Source: Ophiura sarsii
Lineage: Eukaryota; Echinodermata; Ophiuroidea; Amphilepidida; Ophiuridae
Direction of reading: 5' to 3'
Assembly: GCA_035610835.1 (NCBI GenBank)
Contig: CM069455.1
Coordinates: 23,230,264 to 23,294,263, forward strand
DNA: 64,000 nt
Below the pieces are notes generated by a model. The model ran no database searches and was not told the DNA's origin. It saw only the letters and a program-made list of their open reading frames with translations. This document shows, piece by piece, positions 38,290-49,781 of this stretch. The number at the start of each line of letters is the position of its first letter. Position 1 is the stretch's first letter. Position numbers and translations under genes: made by a program.

Positions 38290-40257
38290 CCAGAAGGGAA
38301 CTTACACAAGCATCACACACAGACAAAACTTGGTAAAATTGGGAGGTAAAATTGGGAGGGAAAAGGCAGGGGGTCCAGATGGCATACCCTCAAAATTAAT
38401 CAGGGAATTCCCTTATGAGCTCAGTAAACCTCTGACAGATATCTTGAATGCATCCTTTCAAGAATGTTTGGTTCCTCCACAATGGAGGCGTGCAATTGTG
38501 GTCCCCATTCCTAAGTCTAGCCCACCTACATGGAATCAACTTAGACCTGTTTCATTGACAGATCATTTTGCAAAGGTTGCTGAATCATTCATCACAGACT
38601 GGTTGATTAATGACATTGATTCTGTGATAGATGATGGGCAGTTTGGGAATCGCAAAGGAAGGTCTACCTCACACTATTTAGTAAAGCTTGTTGATAACAT
38701 CTTAAAACATGCTGACAAACCAAAGTCAATATCACGTATCATAATAACTGACTTCAGCAAGGCTTTTGACAGGGTTGACCATAATATAGCGATCCCCAAG
38801 CTGCTCAAAATGGGAGCCAGACCAGGGGTTATACCCTGGATATGTAGTTTCTTATCTAACAGAGTCCAGTGTGTCAGATACCATAACACTTTGTCTGATT
38901 GGAGTGAACTCTCAGGTGGGGTCCCACAGGGCACGTTGAATGGTCCAACAATCTTTATGGCCTTAGCTAATGATGCTGCCAGAGTGGAGGAGCCAAATAA
39001 ACTCGCTTTGAAATATGTTGATGATTTAACTATTGTAGAAAATGTGTTTGGAAAACAAATTTCCCCCATCCAACATGATTTGGATAAATTTGAACAATGG
39101 GCTACAGAGAATCATATGAATTTAAACCCGACCAAATGCATGTTTATGGATGTCACCTTTGCGATGGATCCACCGATACTTACCCCCCTCCGTTTGTATG
39201 ATCAAAACCTTCATTGCACTGACACGGTGAAGATTCTGGGCATACAAATTGCTAAAGATCTGAAATGGAACACCCACATTGGTGACATTACGAAACGTGC
39301 AAGTGGACGGCTATTTATGCTTAACATCCTAAAACGGCATGGGCTAAGGGAACAGTTCCATTTGTACGCGATAAAAATTGCGCGAATGTTCCGGGCCCCG
39401 ATGAGTTTTTTATCAGGCCCCGATGAGATTTTTATCGCGAACAGTTGCGAGTAGCAAAGGATTTTTTATCGAGTAGCGTATTACCGCTTGTTTAAATATA
39501 ACGAAAGATAAGTGGTCGGTATGTAAATAGAGCTTCGGGTTATTTATTCTAGTTATTCTAGGTACAAATTCAGCATTTCATGTTTTTAGAGATAATGTTA
39601 TTGATTATGGATGTTTAACATAAATTGTATTATCCTCGTGTATTTGCTAAACAATATCCCGCTCTATTTGCTAAACATACCCCAGGGTATGGCAGAGGCC
39701 TCGTATCGGGCCCCGATGTCTATTTTATCGGGGCCTGATGACTATTTGATCGCGAATCAACTTGAAAAACATCGGGTCCAAAACATATCAGGCCCCGATA
39801 CAGTCGCGATAAATTTATCGCGTATAAATGGAACTGCTCCCTAAGTGTTAAAGACCTGGTAACAATCTATGTTGGTTTTGTTCGCCCCCTTCTTGAGTAT
39901 GCTCTACCAGTATGGCATCCTGGTCTGACAGAAAATCTCCACTATGATTTGGAGCGTATTCAGAAGAGGGCGTGTAGAATCATCTTAGGTTTTAACTACA
40001 TAGGCTATCAGGATGCCTTAATAACATGTGCTATTCCGGAACTCAGGAACCGTAGAGACCAACTTTGTTTAAACTTTGCTAAATCCCTTTTAAAATCTAA
40101 TGAATTCCGTGGTTGGTTACCAAAATCTAGAGATGAACAAGTGCATAATATGACTCTCCGTAGTGCTCACAAAATAACTGTTCCTAAAACACGTACCCTG
40201 CGTTACGCTCGTAGCTCAATTCCATACATGGTCAAACTCTTAAATCATACATTATAG
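38290..40257 (+). pseudogene. CR1/L2-like LINE: reverse transcriptase interrupted by a MITE
   Basis: A 5'-truncated element. Reading starts near 38350 with 'REKAGGPDGIPSKLIRE'. RT blocks: 'VVPIPKSSPPTWNQLRPVSL', 'ITDFSKAFDRVDHN' (motif A), 'SGGVPQGTLNGPTIF' (motif B), 'KYVDDLTIV' (YVDD, motif C), 'MNLNPTKCMFM' and 'VKILGIQIAKDLKWNTHI'. The frame is cut after Gly-Leu by the element at 39348-39841. It resumes at about 39845 with 'SVKDLVTIYVGFVRPLLEYA' and ends 'PYMVKLLNHTL' at 40257. Both halves join in frame across the TAA target site. The C-terminal 'PVWHPGL' and 'RIQKRACRIILG' signatures are typical of the CR1/L2/jockey group. The endonuclease is missing. Confidence 0.9.
39348..39841. mobile_element. 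PIF/Harbinger-like MITE with TAA target duplication
   Basis: 494 bp inserted in the LINE. The ends are 'GGGAACAGTTCCATTTGTAC' and the inverse of 'GTATAAATGGAACTGCTCCC', with TAA at 39345-39347 and 39842-39844. 'GGCCCCGAT' and 'TATCGCG' are repeated near both ends. A 3-bp TWA duplication and GGG ends fit the PIF/Harbinger superfamily. No transposase. Confidence 0.88.
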
Positions 40258-40425
40258 TTCTGTTTCCAATCGGGGGTGGGTTGTTGTGTTATGCATGCTT
40301 AGTTATTTCTATGAATATATTGTTTCTATTGTTCTATATATTACATATTGTAGATATTGTTGTAATTCAGCATTTTGCTGCGATAATGATATGTTTATTA
40401 AACCTTGAATTGATTGAATTGAATC
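40258..40425 (+). mobile_element. 3' untranslated end and tail of the CR1/L2-like LINE
   Basis: It ends 'GTAATTCAGCATTTTGCTGC', 'GATAATG' and a short tail of TTGAAT-type repeats (40404-40423). Such microsatellite tails, rather than poly(A), are usual for CR1/L2 LINEs. The AATTCAGC...TTGCTGCGAT box is shared with the SINE at 36745-36980. Confidence 0.8.
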
Positions 40426-42004
40426 AAGACAAGAGACACTAATTTGTTCTGTTTACTTAACCATGACATTAAATTATTGATTAATTATTGATTTATGCCT
40501 CCCATCTCTGACCCTTTTGTTTTGTTATTAAAAATTAATGCTGATATTCATCGCAATCGATTTATCCAACACGCGACATACAAATCATTTTAAAAAGGCG
40601 GAAAAAAATAATGCTGATCTTATTCGTTGCTTGAATAGGGGCTTTTGCAACTTTTGAATTCGACCTTAAGCCACTCAAGTGCCCATAAATCCGCCAAACA
40701 ACGTTGTAGCGCAACAAAAGAGGTGTCAAAATGATAACTGTGAATCGATTTAATTAATTATTTTTTGGCACACTATTTCGGGTTCCGATAAATCTGACCA
40801 TTTGTAAGTGTTTAGATACTTTATTGGCGCAGTTTACAAACAAGAAGGGACCATCTCAAATACGCTTTTATTAAGCAAAATCCGCAACAATAAACCTTAG
40901 AAAACAACAAAGAATAAAGAACAATGGAGGGATTATAATTGAGTAAATTGTTGTGGGATGTAAAGCAATAATAGCAGATCATAAAATGTCCTCAAACCAT
41001 TGAAATTATGTGACGATTACCTTAACAGTACACATCTAGTAGCTCCAAAAGATAACAGTAACAAGAGAGGTTGTGGCAGCCATCTTTGATTGATATGTTC
41101 ATGTGTATCTTTATTTTGACTAGCACAATAATTATACACATTGATAAACGCATTTGTCAAAATTTCTGATTAGAATTTGAAGGCACAGTAAGCTTTTATC
41201 TGGTAAATTTCATGATTTTAGCCATTTTTGGCCCAGTTCAAAATTATATGCCGTCTGCGCATGCGCATATTTTCTGTAAGTTTCATGTGAATAAGTTCAG
41301 ATAATTAGTTTACTATCCTATGGAATCTCCCAAATGGGTTTATTGCTTGGTTTTTTTTCCTAAATTGTTTGATTTTCCGCAATACTAGTGCTTTACTGAC
41401 TGGGCATTTTTCAATGAAAATGGGCTATTTGAAATACTGATATTTGTATACCTTTTATTTAATTGCTTCTCCTTACTTTTTCCTCTTATACTACACATTT
41501 CAAATTACACAGGGATTGAAGTTATTGTCTTTTGTATCATAATTATGCGAACAAAAATCGGGATTTACCTGCTTCTGATGTCATGTTATGCAATCTTCTT
41601 ACCACGTGTTTCATTTAAACAATTCAAATTTCCCGCCTAATAATTGATTTAGCAGTGTCCCAAGTGTACTAACTATAAGCTAATGCTATGACGTCATAGT
41701 TCGTACTTAGAAATCCAAAAGTGTATTGTTTGAAAGACAAAGGTTCATACTTTGTATTGATCACACTAACACTCAATAGAATCGCTCATGCATTCCATAC
41801 CATGATCACTTTCATTACTTAATAAATGACCCTCTTACATCGTTCAAGTTCTGATAAATCAGTGTGCCAACAAGATCCCATCAATTTTGTGGTTTATTTG
41901 CTCATTTAATAGATACCGATGGGGACAACTTTGGGATTTTTATGGCGATTAATCTAAATGAGTGCAAAATTGAGGCGTCATCAGTTTTATTCTCAAGCCT
42001 TTTT
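40426..42004. other. AT-rich non-coding region
   Basis: Apart from the right inverted arm at 40632-40724, nothing is recognised. The part of the open frame 41864-42559 before about 42005 does not match the retrotransposon family and is taken as chance reading. Confidence 0.5.
40632..40724 (-). repeat. Right arm of the inverted repeat flanking the LINE
   Basis: Inverse of 38204-38280. The 2.35-kb interior holds the LINE, its nested MITE and about 200 bp of other sequence. The arms could be an older transposon's termini or a fold-back into which the LINE inserted. Confidence 0.8.
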
Positions 42005-42572
42005 GAGCCATTTCAGACTAAGTCCCAGGATATCAGAATACTACAGGCACAAGATTGGAAAACATGTAATATATTGAATGATATCTGGAAAAGTGGGTTT
42101 CCAAGGGACATGAGGCATAGGCTATTTACAACCACAGTGAAACCAGTCCTGATGTATGGAGCAGAATCCTGGACAATCACTTCCAGAACAGAGAAGGCCT
42201 TAAATGGCTGCTTCACTCGTCTCCTAAGAAAGACGCTATACGTTTCATGGCAAACGCATACCGCCAATAAAGATTTGTATGGGAATCTATTGCCGATCTC
42301 TGTGAGGCTACAGTCAAGGAGACTGTCAAGGAGACTAAAACTTACCGGACACTGTTTTCGGAGTAATGACGAAGCAGCAGCCAAAGTTCTCTTGTGGCAA
42401 CCCAAACATGGAAGGAAATTCAGGGGACAACCCAGGAAAGACTACATCAGGATTCTTACAGAGGACACCGGCTTAAGTGGACAAGATCTGAAAAATTGCA
42501 TATATAATAGAGAAGTGTGGAAGGCCATCACACAAGTCCGACCTTTTGAGTCGCCATAAGCAAGTAAGCAAG
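42005..42572 (+). pseudogene. LINE family 1, copy C: C-terminal fragment
   Basis: It aligns by eye with the last third of copy A: 'DWKTCNILNDIWKSGFPR', 'LFTTTVKPVLMYGAESWT', 'LNGCFTRLLRKTL', 'HTANKDLYGNL', 'LTGHCFRSNDEA', 'RGQPRKDYIRILTEDTGL' and 'NREVWKAI'. It ends at 42559 and is followed by 'AAGCAAGTAAGCAAG'. The frame is intact over this fragment but there is no RT domain; 5' truncation is just before the 'DIKQRKA'-equivalent segment. Confidence 0.88.
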
Positions 42573-43317
42573 TTGTATCACCCACCAGTTGCCCACAGGC
42601 ACATACAGATAAAGAATAATTGATATACCCTAGTGAGAGAATAAAAACTTGTTTCTCAGATGGGATTTTTTATTATTGATTAAATTGTTGATAATGCTGT
42701 TTTTTTAATTTTTGTGATGTAATTATGTTGTTGTTGCTGTTGCATAGAAATTATTTGACATGCAATGCGAATGATTTTTACTGGTAATTTTGAATGTGTT
42801 CACATTTTTTTCTTTGTTGTTCATAAACAAATAACACAGAAATTAATGTTACTTTGGTTATTTGATTTGGTGACTCAGTTCAGAGAAAGAATGAATCTTC
42901 ACACGGTATAGACACGCTTCTATTATGTCCCAATGGGGCAATACACATTTCCTCGGCGTGCCGCCGAGGGATCTAAAAATAACGGTTACAGGATTGGGAG
43001 ATCTAATAATCAACTTGCGGTCCACCAGCTTACAGGTAGTCATATTGCTAGTCATAAGGTAGACTTGCTGCAAGTCCTTGGGCAGCAAAGATACTCTTTA
43101 CATACAGATAATCTCCCAATATTAGACCTCTACTCTCCCTAAAAAAGACTGATTTTTAGATTGCTTTATTATCCCTACCATACCACCACCACTCACAGAT
43201 CCCACCACTACAGCGATTGGGGTCGACCTAGGGGATTTCAAGCGACTGCGTACCTACTTTTGGATCAATAACTATCGATCACGTTTGGCACGCCTAAGTT
43301 GGTGTAAATCGTGAATA
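42573..43317. other. Non-coding spacer
   Basis: AT-rich until about 42850, then mixed sequence. The opposing frames at 42858-43088 and 42933-43142 overlap on both strands and show no domain. Confidence 0.45.
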
Positions 43318-43620
43318 CAAGGTACGCTGTCGCCTGAAATGCCCCAGGTCCAGTGTTTTTTGCAATGTTGCCAGACAAATCGTGTTGGCGCCCAACCCAA
43401 TGATCTATAAGTCGTGGACATAGACAGTCTGTGGTTTTATTAATATAATATATGCAAGGTCTGTTTGTTTGAATACTAGGTACGCTGTCGCCTGAAATCC
43501 CCCAGTTCTAGTGTTTTTTGCAATGTTGCTAGATGAAACGTGTTGGCGCCTAATGATCTATATTAAGTCGTGGATATATGTACATGAGGTTTTATTAATA
43601 TGCACGGTCTGTCTTATCAT
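43318..43620 (+). repeat. Tandem pair of about 160-bp repeats
   Basis: 'AGGTACGCTGTCGCCTGAAA' begins at 43320 and 43480. Both copies continue with 'GTGTTTTTTGCAATGTTG', 'CGTGTTGGCGCC', 'AATGATCTAT', 'AAGTCGTGGA' and 'GGTTTTATTAATAT'. A third, partial copy starts near 45863 ('GTACGCTGTCGCTTGAAATA'). Confidence 0.85.
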
Positions 43621-44804
43621 CTGTGGTTTGTTTGGAATTCTGATTATCGGGGGTGGGGTGGGGGGGGGGGGGGGTCAACTATAATACTGCAGTAGCGTAT
43701 ATGGGGTGACAGGCTTTCTGGCAGGGGGTTCACCCCTTCTTCCCCACGAGTAATAGTGTGGTTATACATTATAATGTTTGGCTAACACGCGATACGCGAA
43801 TATATCAAGTTTATAGGGTTGTCCCACGTTTCAGAGGTATTTTTTATGTGCATAAAACTTCCAATAAAGACTAAGGGTGTCCATGTTTTTACAAATTCTT
43901 TTGATATAACATTTGAAAGGGGGTGAAGTATTTGGTATTCTCGGTTTTTTATGCATGCACAATTTCGGAGAGAAACGTAAAATTATCACTAAGAGGGTGC
44001 AAAGATGACGCATAATTGATTATATATTTGACTATTGACTGTCCTCCCCGCCCCCCCCCCCCCGTCCCCTCGTGACGTGACGTGACGTGACGTGACGTGA
44101 CGTGTGCTATTTTGTTCTTCTTTTACCTTGTTTGTTTGCACGCGCACGCTGTTTACAAGTGACGTAAACGAATTATTACACAGTTTACACTCGATGGGCG
44201 TGAAAAGAGTCAAGAGTCAACCGGCAACATCTGTAACTTTACATTGATGACTGACATGAAACAGAAACGGGAATCTTTGTCCATGAAATCCAACGTTATG
44301 GGCCTATATAATAATGTATAATGTGGGTAAACCATAATGTGTTCTTCCCGATTTTTGTCAACAATAACTGTTTGTTTGGGGTATGAGTTTATGCATTAAA
44401 CTTTTGTTGAAAGAATCCAAAAGTCAACGAATAAAAAAAACCAGTCTGTACAATTAGATAATACTTTGAACCTGAATGAGATCCAGTTAAGTCGTTAGTC
44501 TAAAAGAAACCACAAATGGTCAAATAAAATTGACAGTGAATAGACAAACTAAACAACTTTTCATATTGTTAGTGGCGTCACACATGTATGTAAACGTCGT
44601 GTGCCGTCATATAGACAATGTATACTCTTGTTGTCGGGAGAGGAGGGGGAGGGGTACCCAATTTATTCTTTGACGGGTGTACACGCAATGTTTTGTCCAA
44701 TTGTTTTGTCCCGTGTTTGTGACTTTTTGCTCAGTGATGATGCAGTTAGCAAAAGGTTCAGTTTCACTGGGCAATGCATTTAAAATACGAAGACCATTTC
44801 TACC
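43621..44804. other. Non-coding region with homopolymers and a GTGAC microsatellite
   Basis: A G run near 43653-43675, a C run near 44050-44063 and a (CGTGA)n microsatellite at 44071-44104. The minus-strand frames here run through low-complexity sequence and are not taken as genes. Confidence 0.6.
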
Positions 44805-44812
44805 ATGGGGCC

Positions 44813-45182
44813 CAGTGGCGTAGCTCAGGGGGGGGGGGGGGGGGGGGCAGGGGGGGGGGGGCAAATTCCCCCCTGACGAAAAAACCCAATTTGGGCCCCC
44901 GCCCCCCACCCCCCTAAAAAAAAAAAAGGGGTGAGAAAAAAAGGAAATAGGAAAAAATTGAGAAAAAAGACCGAGGTTATTAGCCAAATAGAAGGCAAAA
45001 TTGTACATGTAGTACATTTACTTTGCGATTTTTTTTGGACTGTGCGACCTCAACCCCCCCCCCCCCCCCCCACTTACGTGAAATTCACGAGGTAAGTGAC
45101 TAGAATTTTTTTTGTGGGCAACCTTTTACGAAAATTTTAGAAATCTTGCCCCCCCCTGAAAAAAATCCTAGCTACGCCACTG
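44813..45182. mobile_element. hAT-like MITE with 8-bp target duplication
   Basis: The ends are CAGTGGCGTAGCT and its inverse 'AGCTACGCCACTG', with ATGGGGCC at 44805-44812 and again at 45183-45190. An 8-bp duplication and CAGTGGCGTAGC ends are typical of hAT MITEs. The interior is mostly G, C and A homopolymers. The minus-strand frame at 44607-45017 runs through it and is an artefact. Confidence 0.92.
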
Positions 45183-45190
45183 ATGGGGCC

Positions 45191-46670
45191 CCACCAGCCA
45201 CGAACCGTCACCCACTCAACCAGTCCGGTATTAGCCAAACCCACTTTCTCCCCCCCCCCCCCCCCAAAAAAAGAAGCAGAAAAAAGAAGAAGAAATAAAT
45301 GAATAAAACAAATTCTTTCATGTCAGAATGTCCTCAAATTGATAGAATTTGTATAAATAACGTCTACGTGTATGCGTATTGTATTGGTCTTTAAAATACC
45401 TAAAATTCAGACCGATTTAAGTTTATTTTTTATAGCCACAAAAGCCAGATTTCTACAAGTCTGTACTCAGTCTATTACCAAGCACTTCAAAACTGGCAAC
45501 TTGGTATGAAGGGCGCTCGCTCCGCCAAGGCCTCGCTCGCGCCTGCTGCTAATTGGACGAGCCAACCCGAGCGGCCAACCAGCAACACTGTTTTTGCTAG
45601 TTACACTGTTGTGATATAACCGGGGATATAACGTCCGATAACCGGGGTTATAACATCGATTTAATACTATAACAAACTTAATTCTACGCCAGACGGTATG
45701 AAATTATACCCGTTTGACATCACATTGTCAATGTACAGTCCCTTATACTGTTATGAAGGTAGCTGACATGATAGCTCACGCTTAAAGCAACTACCGTTGA
45801 CTCGTGCCAATTATCAGTAAACTGAATGGTTACTTTATTGGTAAAATTAGCATATGAAAAGTAGGTACGCTGTCGCTTGAAATACCCCAGCTCGAGTCTT
45901 TTGGCACCACTACATGTCCACTTGTCGCGTGCATGCTACACAACACACCATTGAGACTACAATCACTGCGTAACTGAACTCGTACATATGGGCGGGCTGT
46001 CATATTATGAAATTGCCACATCCGAAAACCGAACTCGCCCCGAGAACTGACCGGCCCGAAGGACTTGCCAGGACGCTAATGAATTAGGCCGCTCCCGATG
46101 AATTACGTCATCTTTTGCTCATGCGCATTTCCATCGTTAAAGCATTGTCTAAAGTGTGTCGACCTCCAAATGAATGATACATTATACAGTAGTGGGGAAG
46201 TACCAGTTGTGATGATTTAATAACCCTTTTTAGTCCGGTTTTGTAATGAAAACATCGTAGTTATGAAGTAGAAGTATTCGATAAATAGCAGAATATATCA
46301 AAGCTATATTTAATTTCACTGAGAATTGAATTTATATTCTTTATACCACGATGAAACCACTACACCCCTATATATAAATAAAATCGTCCTTGAATGTTGG
46401 TACTGTTACAAGCTGTAGTTTCGTCATACTTTGCTGTGATTGGCTGGCCGCGGAATCGGCGGCAACTAATTAGCGACTAGTCAAGGCGCTATTGCAACTC
46501 GGGAAAATTAAAAGCATCGACAAGTTTAACAGGTGGATCTGGGGCTGATAGAGAGTTATGTGTGGTTGGGTCTTTTCTGGTACTAGTATTATTTGTATAG
46601 GCTATATATAAAGTGATATCCAGCAATTGCGCCCCTTGTCACTTTGTGTTATGGTAAGTAAGGCTAGTCA
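45191..46670. other. Non-coding region
   Basis: A C run near 45250-45265, a partial third copy of the 43318 repeat at about 45862-45915, and 'GATATAACCGGGGATATAAC' with a related copy 'GATAACCGGGGTTATAAC' near 45610-45655. A locally GC-richer patch lies at 45500-45600. No gene recognised. Confidence 0.5.
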
Positions 46671-46672
46671 TA

Positions 46673-47350
46673 CAGGGTGAGTCAAAAAAAAGGTTTACTC
46701 AACTTCAGCGATTTTTTTAGAAACAAGTATTCGTTTGTTTTCAAAACAATTTACTACGGTATAAAGACAAATCAATTAGCTTTAATATGAATTTTATCTG
46801 GTTTAGATTGGTGGAGGGAAACTTATTTTACGCTGTTTTGAATAAAAGTGACAAATTTAACGTCCGAACACGCTTCCAGATCTTGACCATTATATTTCAT
46901 AAGATACGACCAATAAAAAAATACAATACCGACAGCGAAAGGATCAATTCCTTTGTTATGAAATGATTAAAGTGTGGTAATTGTGTCATAAATAGGCCTT
47001 AAAGCTGTCTATTGTTTTAATCTATTAGGAGACAATTTTTAACAAGTCTATTGTCTACTTAATTCTTATAATAAACAAGATGTGTAATGCTTTACATCAT
47101 AATCCTCGTAAACATTATTAAGCTCGTTAAGCTTGAAATTAAAAACCGTGTTTTTGGTGAAAAAACAGCTCCTGTACAGAAATAGTCATATTTACTTAAA
47201 ACGGTATCATCAAATAGCGTGTTTTTTTTTCCAGATGGTAGCAAAGAAATGGCGCAATCATTTACAGTTTTGTTTGCCTTGATTTTGTGGTCAGAAATAT
47301 TTGTTTTGATTTTTTTTCAATTAGGGTAAACTTTTTTTTGACTCACCCTG
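46673..47350. mobile_element. TA-flanked mariner-type MITE
   Basis: The ends are CAGGGTGAGTCAAAAAAAAG then GTTTAC, and the inverse 'GTAAACTTTTTTTTGACTC' then ACCCTG, with TA on both sides (46671-46672, 47351-47352). The arms are about 28 bp. The 680-bp interior is AT-rich with no transposase. The end pattern resembles 14903-15780 but the interior is unrelated. Confidence 0.88.
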
Positions 47351-48281
47351 TAAGGTTCATAATGTGGCGAAAAGGGCAATGTGTCCTCCCTGCAACTCCG
47401 CAATCCGGATGACTCTGTTCTTCCCTCTGTGGTAGCGAGCGTCAAGACAACTTCGGATGATGGCGATGGGCGTGAGGGGTTACTCCTCACTATTTGACAC
47501 TAATCCCAAATCGGACTCGGAATGATCACTCATATCATACAAGCATTATTTATGTTCGTAACATTCTTTAATGGGATTGTGGGCTGATCCGGTAGTGTGG
47601 ATTCGGAAGAGGCAGACGGAAGCAAGAGAGCACTATCTAGCACAAAGTGACTTGGTCATCATTATTACACCGGCTCGATCTAGCACGATCTACCTTGAGC
47701 GATAGATCGGCTCTACTGGCCACGATTAACAGGCAGCGCTTGTTTTTATACACCCAAATGATGTGACTTTACTGTCGGTCACTAGGGGGGGCTGGGGTAC
47801 CGCGCCATTTTGCAATATTTTGCGAAATCGATCGTGGTTATCACGTGATACGTATCGTGGAAAAATAATGTACACTGTTTTAACGAAATGCACTGTGGGA
47901 TTGTGTTACCAGCCTAAAATTATAGAGGTCGCAAACTTGCTTATATTGAGCCTAGCTATAACAAGCTAAAAGTGACATCTCTAAATGTATTACCAAAGTG
48001 TGAAATTGTTGGACACACTGGTAAAATGGTTTTACAACAAGTTTTGCTATCATATTATCAAACTGAACTCAAGTTAAATCACTCTATATCGAGCAATAAT
48101 ATAATTGTTTACGCATTTTAATTGTTTAGACAAAGTTAAATAAATCAAGGATACATTTATGATAGATAAATAAATAAAAAGAAAACTATAAACGCATGGG
48201 CGGCATTTATAATTGATAAAAATTGACATAACAATGATGTTACATTAATATACCATCAAGTTTAAAAAATAGAAAAATAAT

Positions 48282-48340
48282 GGGTAAATTCGAACCCGTG
48301 ATTTCCGATTGCCAACGCATGGCCAACCTACGTACGCCAC
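48282..48340 (-). pseudogene. Degenerate tRNA-like segment
   Basis: On the minus strand it reads 'GGCGTACGTAGGTTGGCC...' with a B-box-like 'CGGGTTCGAATTTACCC'. The A-box region is poor and no full cloverleaf forms. Inside the MULE-like element. Confidence 0.45.
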
Positions 48341-48627
48341 AGAGATTCACGACTGTAATTGTGATAGTTTTATTATTTAACTATGTCCATTTATTTATAA
48401 CGAACGGATTTTTATTGTGCAATTTTTGCCAAATGTGTGTGTTGCTCTCGCACAAAATGTGTTTGTAATTTGATTATAATTCTTATTTTTAAAAGAACGG
48501 TAATTTTTTTTGACATTTTCGAGAAAAAAAATGGCGTAACCCTGATACGGTAAACGCCAGCAGTGTGGTGTCCGCGTGGGCAAGCATACAGATGATGCTA
48601 AGCAAATCCAGCATATAAAACAAAAAG

Positions 48628-48700
48628 TGCTCCTAATGGGACTCGAACCCACAACCTCTCGCTCCTTAAGCGAGTTCCTTTCCATTACACTAACCGTGCT
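48628..48700 (-). pseudogene. tRNA-like sequence, AAG anticodon position
   Basis: 73 nt. On the minus strand: a D-arm-like 'GGTTAGTGTAATGG' (A box), an exact 5-bp anticodon stem CTCGC/GCGAG with loop TTAAGGA (AAG, leucine-like), and a T arm with B box GGGTTCGAGTCCC. The acceptor strands AGCACGG and TAGGAGC do not pair, and the long variable arm of a leucine tRNA is missing. It is best read as a tRNA pseudogene or SINE head, not a functional tRNA. The minus-strand frame 48395-48685 covers it by chance. Confidence 0.7.
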
Positions 48701-49066
48701 AATTGAAAAAGTTTAACGCAAATAATTTATTTATATCATGGGTCATGGGTTAATGCACGTGTTAAATTCTACAATCCCGGCCGCCACTCTGTTCAAAGGC
48801 ACAAAAAAGTGGACTTATTTTATGCTTTTTTTGCAATTCTGGGGTGTGTGGATCGTGTTTTTTTATCAAATTGGTTAGATATCCGTCCATTTTAGAACAT
48901 CTGAAATTTAAAGTGCACCCACACACCCGGGAAAGTATGCTGCCAAGGGCATATATTTTGCACGTAAATCCAATACAAAAGTTCAGAAAATCGACCAAAA
49001 TATGACGTCATGACCATTGCTTCGAGACAAAATGGCGCGGTACCCCACCCCCCCCTAGTCGGTCAC

Positions 49067-49638
49067 ATGATCTTGCACTGAGCTGAAGGGAGCCACCTAT
49101 AGACCATACCGCTATCGCACTTAGTTGAAGGAAGCCCTCTATAGCCCACACAGATTTCCGCTACAATAATAGGGTATAATCCTATACCACGAGTGCAATG
49201 ACGTATCTGAGGGTTCACCAGTCATAAAAAGAGGGTCATCGGCCATAGGCCATCGACACACAGATGGTCGCTATAGTTCATTCAGTTCCAAATTGCGGAA
49301 CCTGCTTACAGCAGCAAATGTATTCAAAAGGGCGAAGGCGCGCAAATTGTCAGTTGCAAACTGTTGGCATAAGGGTCGCTATAATGATTCATAATTTAAA
49401 AAAAAAACATCCGCTAGTTGAAAATTAAGCTCACTAGTCATAATTGAACATTAGCTTTGCTAGCCATAATTAATAATGATGTCCGCTAGTCAAAATAAGA
49501 AATAAGGACCGCTAATCATAATTTTAAAAACATTGAGGACCTTTGACAGCTGCTAAATGTTAGAGTGAAAGTTCATCTGTGTTAGTAATTAAATAATTTG
49601 AAATTGATCTTTCCTTCTCAACACAAGATAATAATTAC
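49067..49638. repeat. Spacer with degenerate short repeats
   Basis: From about 49410 to 49525 a degenerate unit of roughly 35 bp with 'GCTAGTCATAATT' variants recurs four times. The rest shows nothing. Confidence 0.5.
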
Positions 49639-49781
49639 CTGGAGTTTTCAGGTGTTGCTACACCTTTCATCAGCAGACTATGAATGACTCTGACGTCACA
49701 TTTCCGAAAGGTTCAGTACGTCAGTTCGAGTCATTAGTCTGCTGATGAATTGAAAGGTGTAGCAACACCTGACAATTCCTG
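49639..49781. mobile_element. Short fold-back element
   Basis: CAGGTGTTGCTACACCTTTC then 'ATCAGCAGACTA' at 49649-49680 is inverted at about 49728-49771. The arms are about 42 bp with an imperfect match and a 50-bp loop. No target duplication seen. Confidence 0.65.

Larger units (their letters stand above)
47783..49057. mobile_element. Mutator-like (MULE) non-autonomous element, 9-bp target duplication
   Basis: Flanked by GTCGGTCAC at 47774-47782 and 49058-49066. The ends are 'TAGGGGGGGCTGGGGTACCG' followed by CGCCATTTTG, and the inverse on the right with one difference in the first 30 bp. A 9-bp duplication points to the Mutator superfamily. The 1275-bp interior has no transposase; it carries two tRNA-like segments on the minus strand (48282-48340 and 48628-48700). 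Confidence 0.85.

Noticed and set aside
41864..42004. N-terminal part of the 231-residue frame as a gene
   Set aside because: It does not match the LINE family and has no domain; the supported part starts near 42005.
44607..45017. 136-residue minus-strand frame with proline and phenylalanine runs
   Set aside because: Translation of homopolymers inside the hAT-like MITE.
48628..48700. Functional leucine tRNA
   Set aside because: Acceptor strands do not pair and the long variable arm is absent, although A box, B box and anticodon stem are present.
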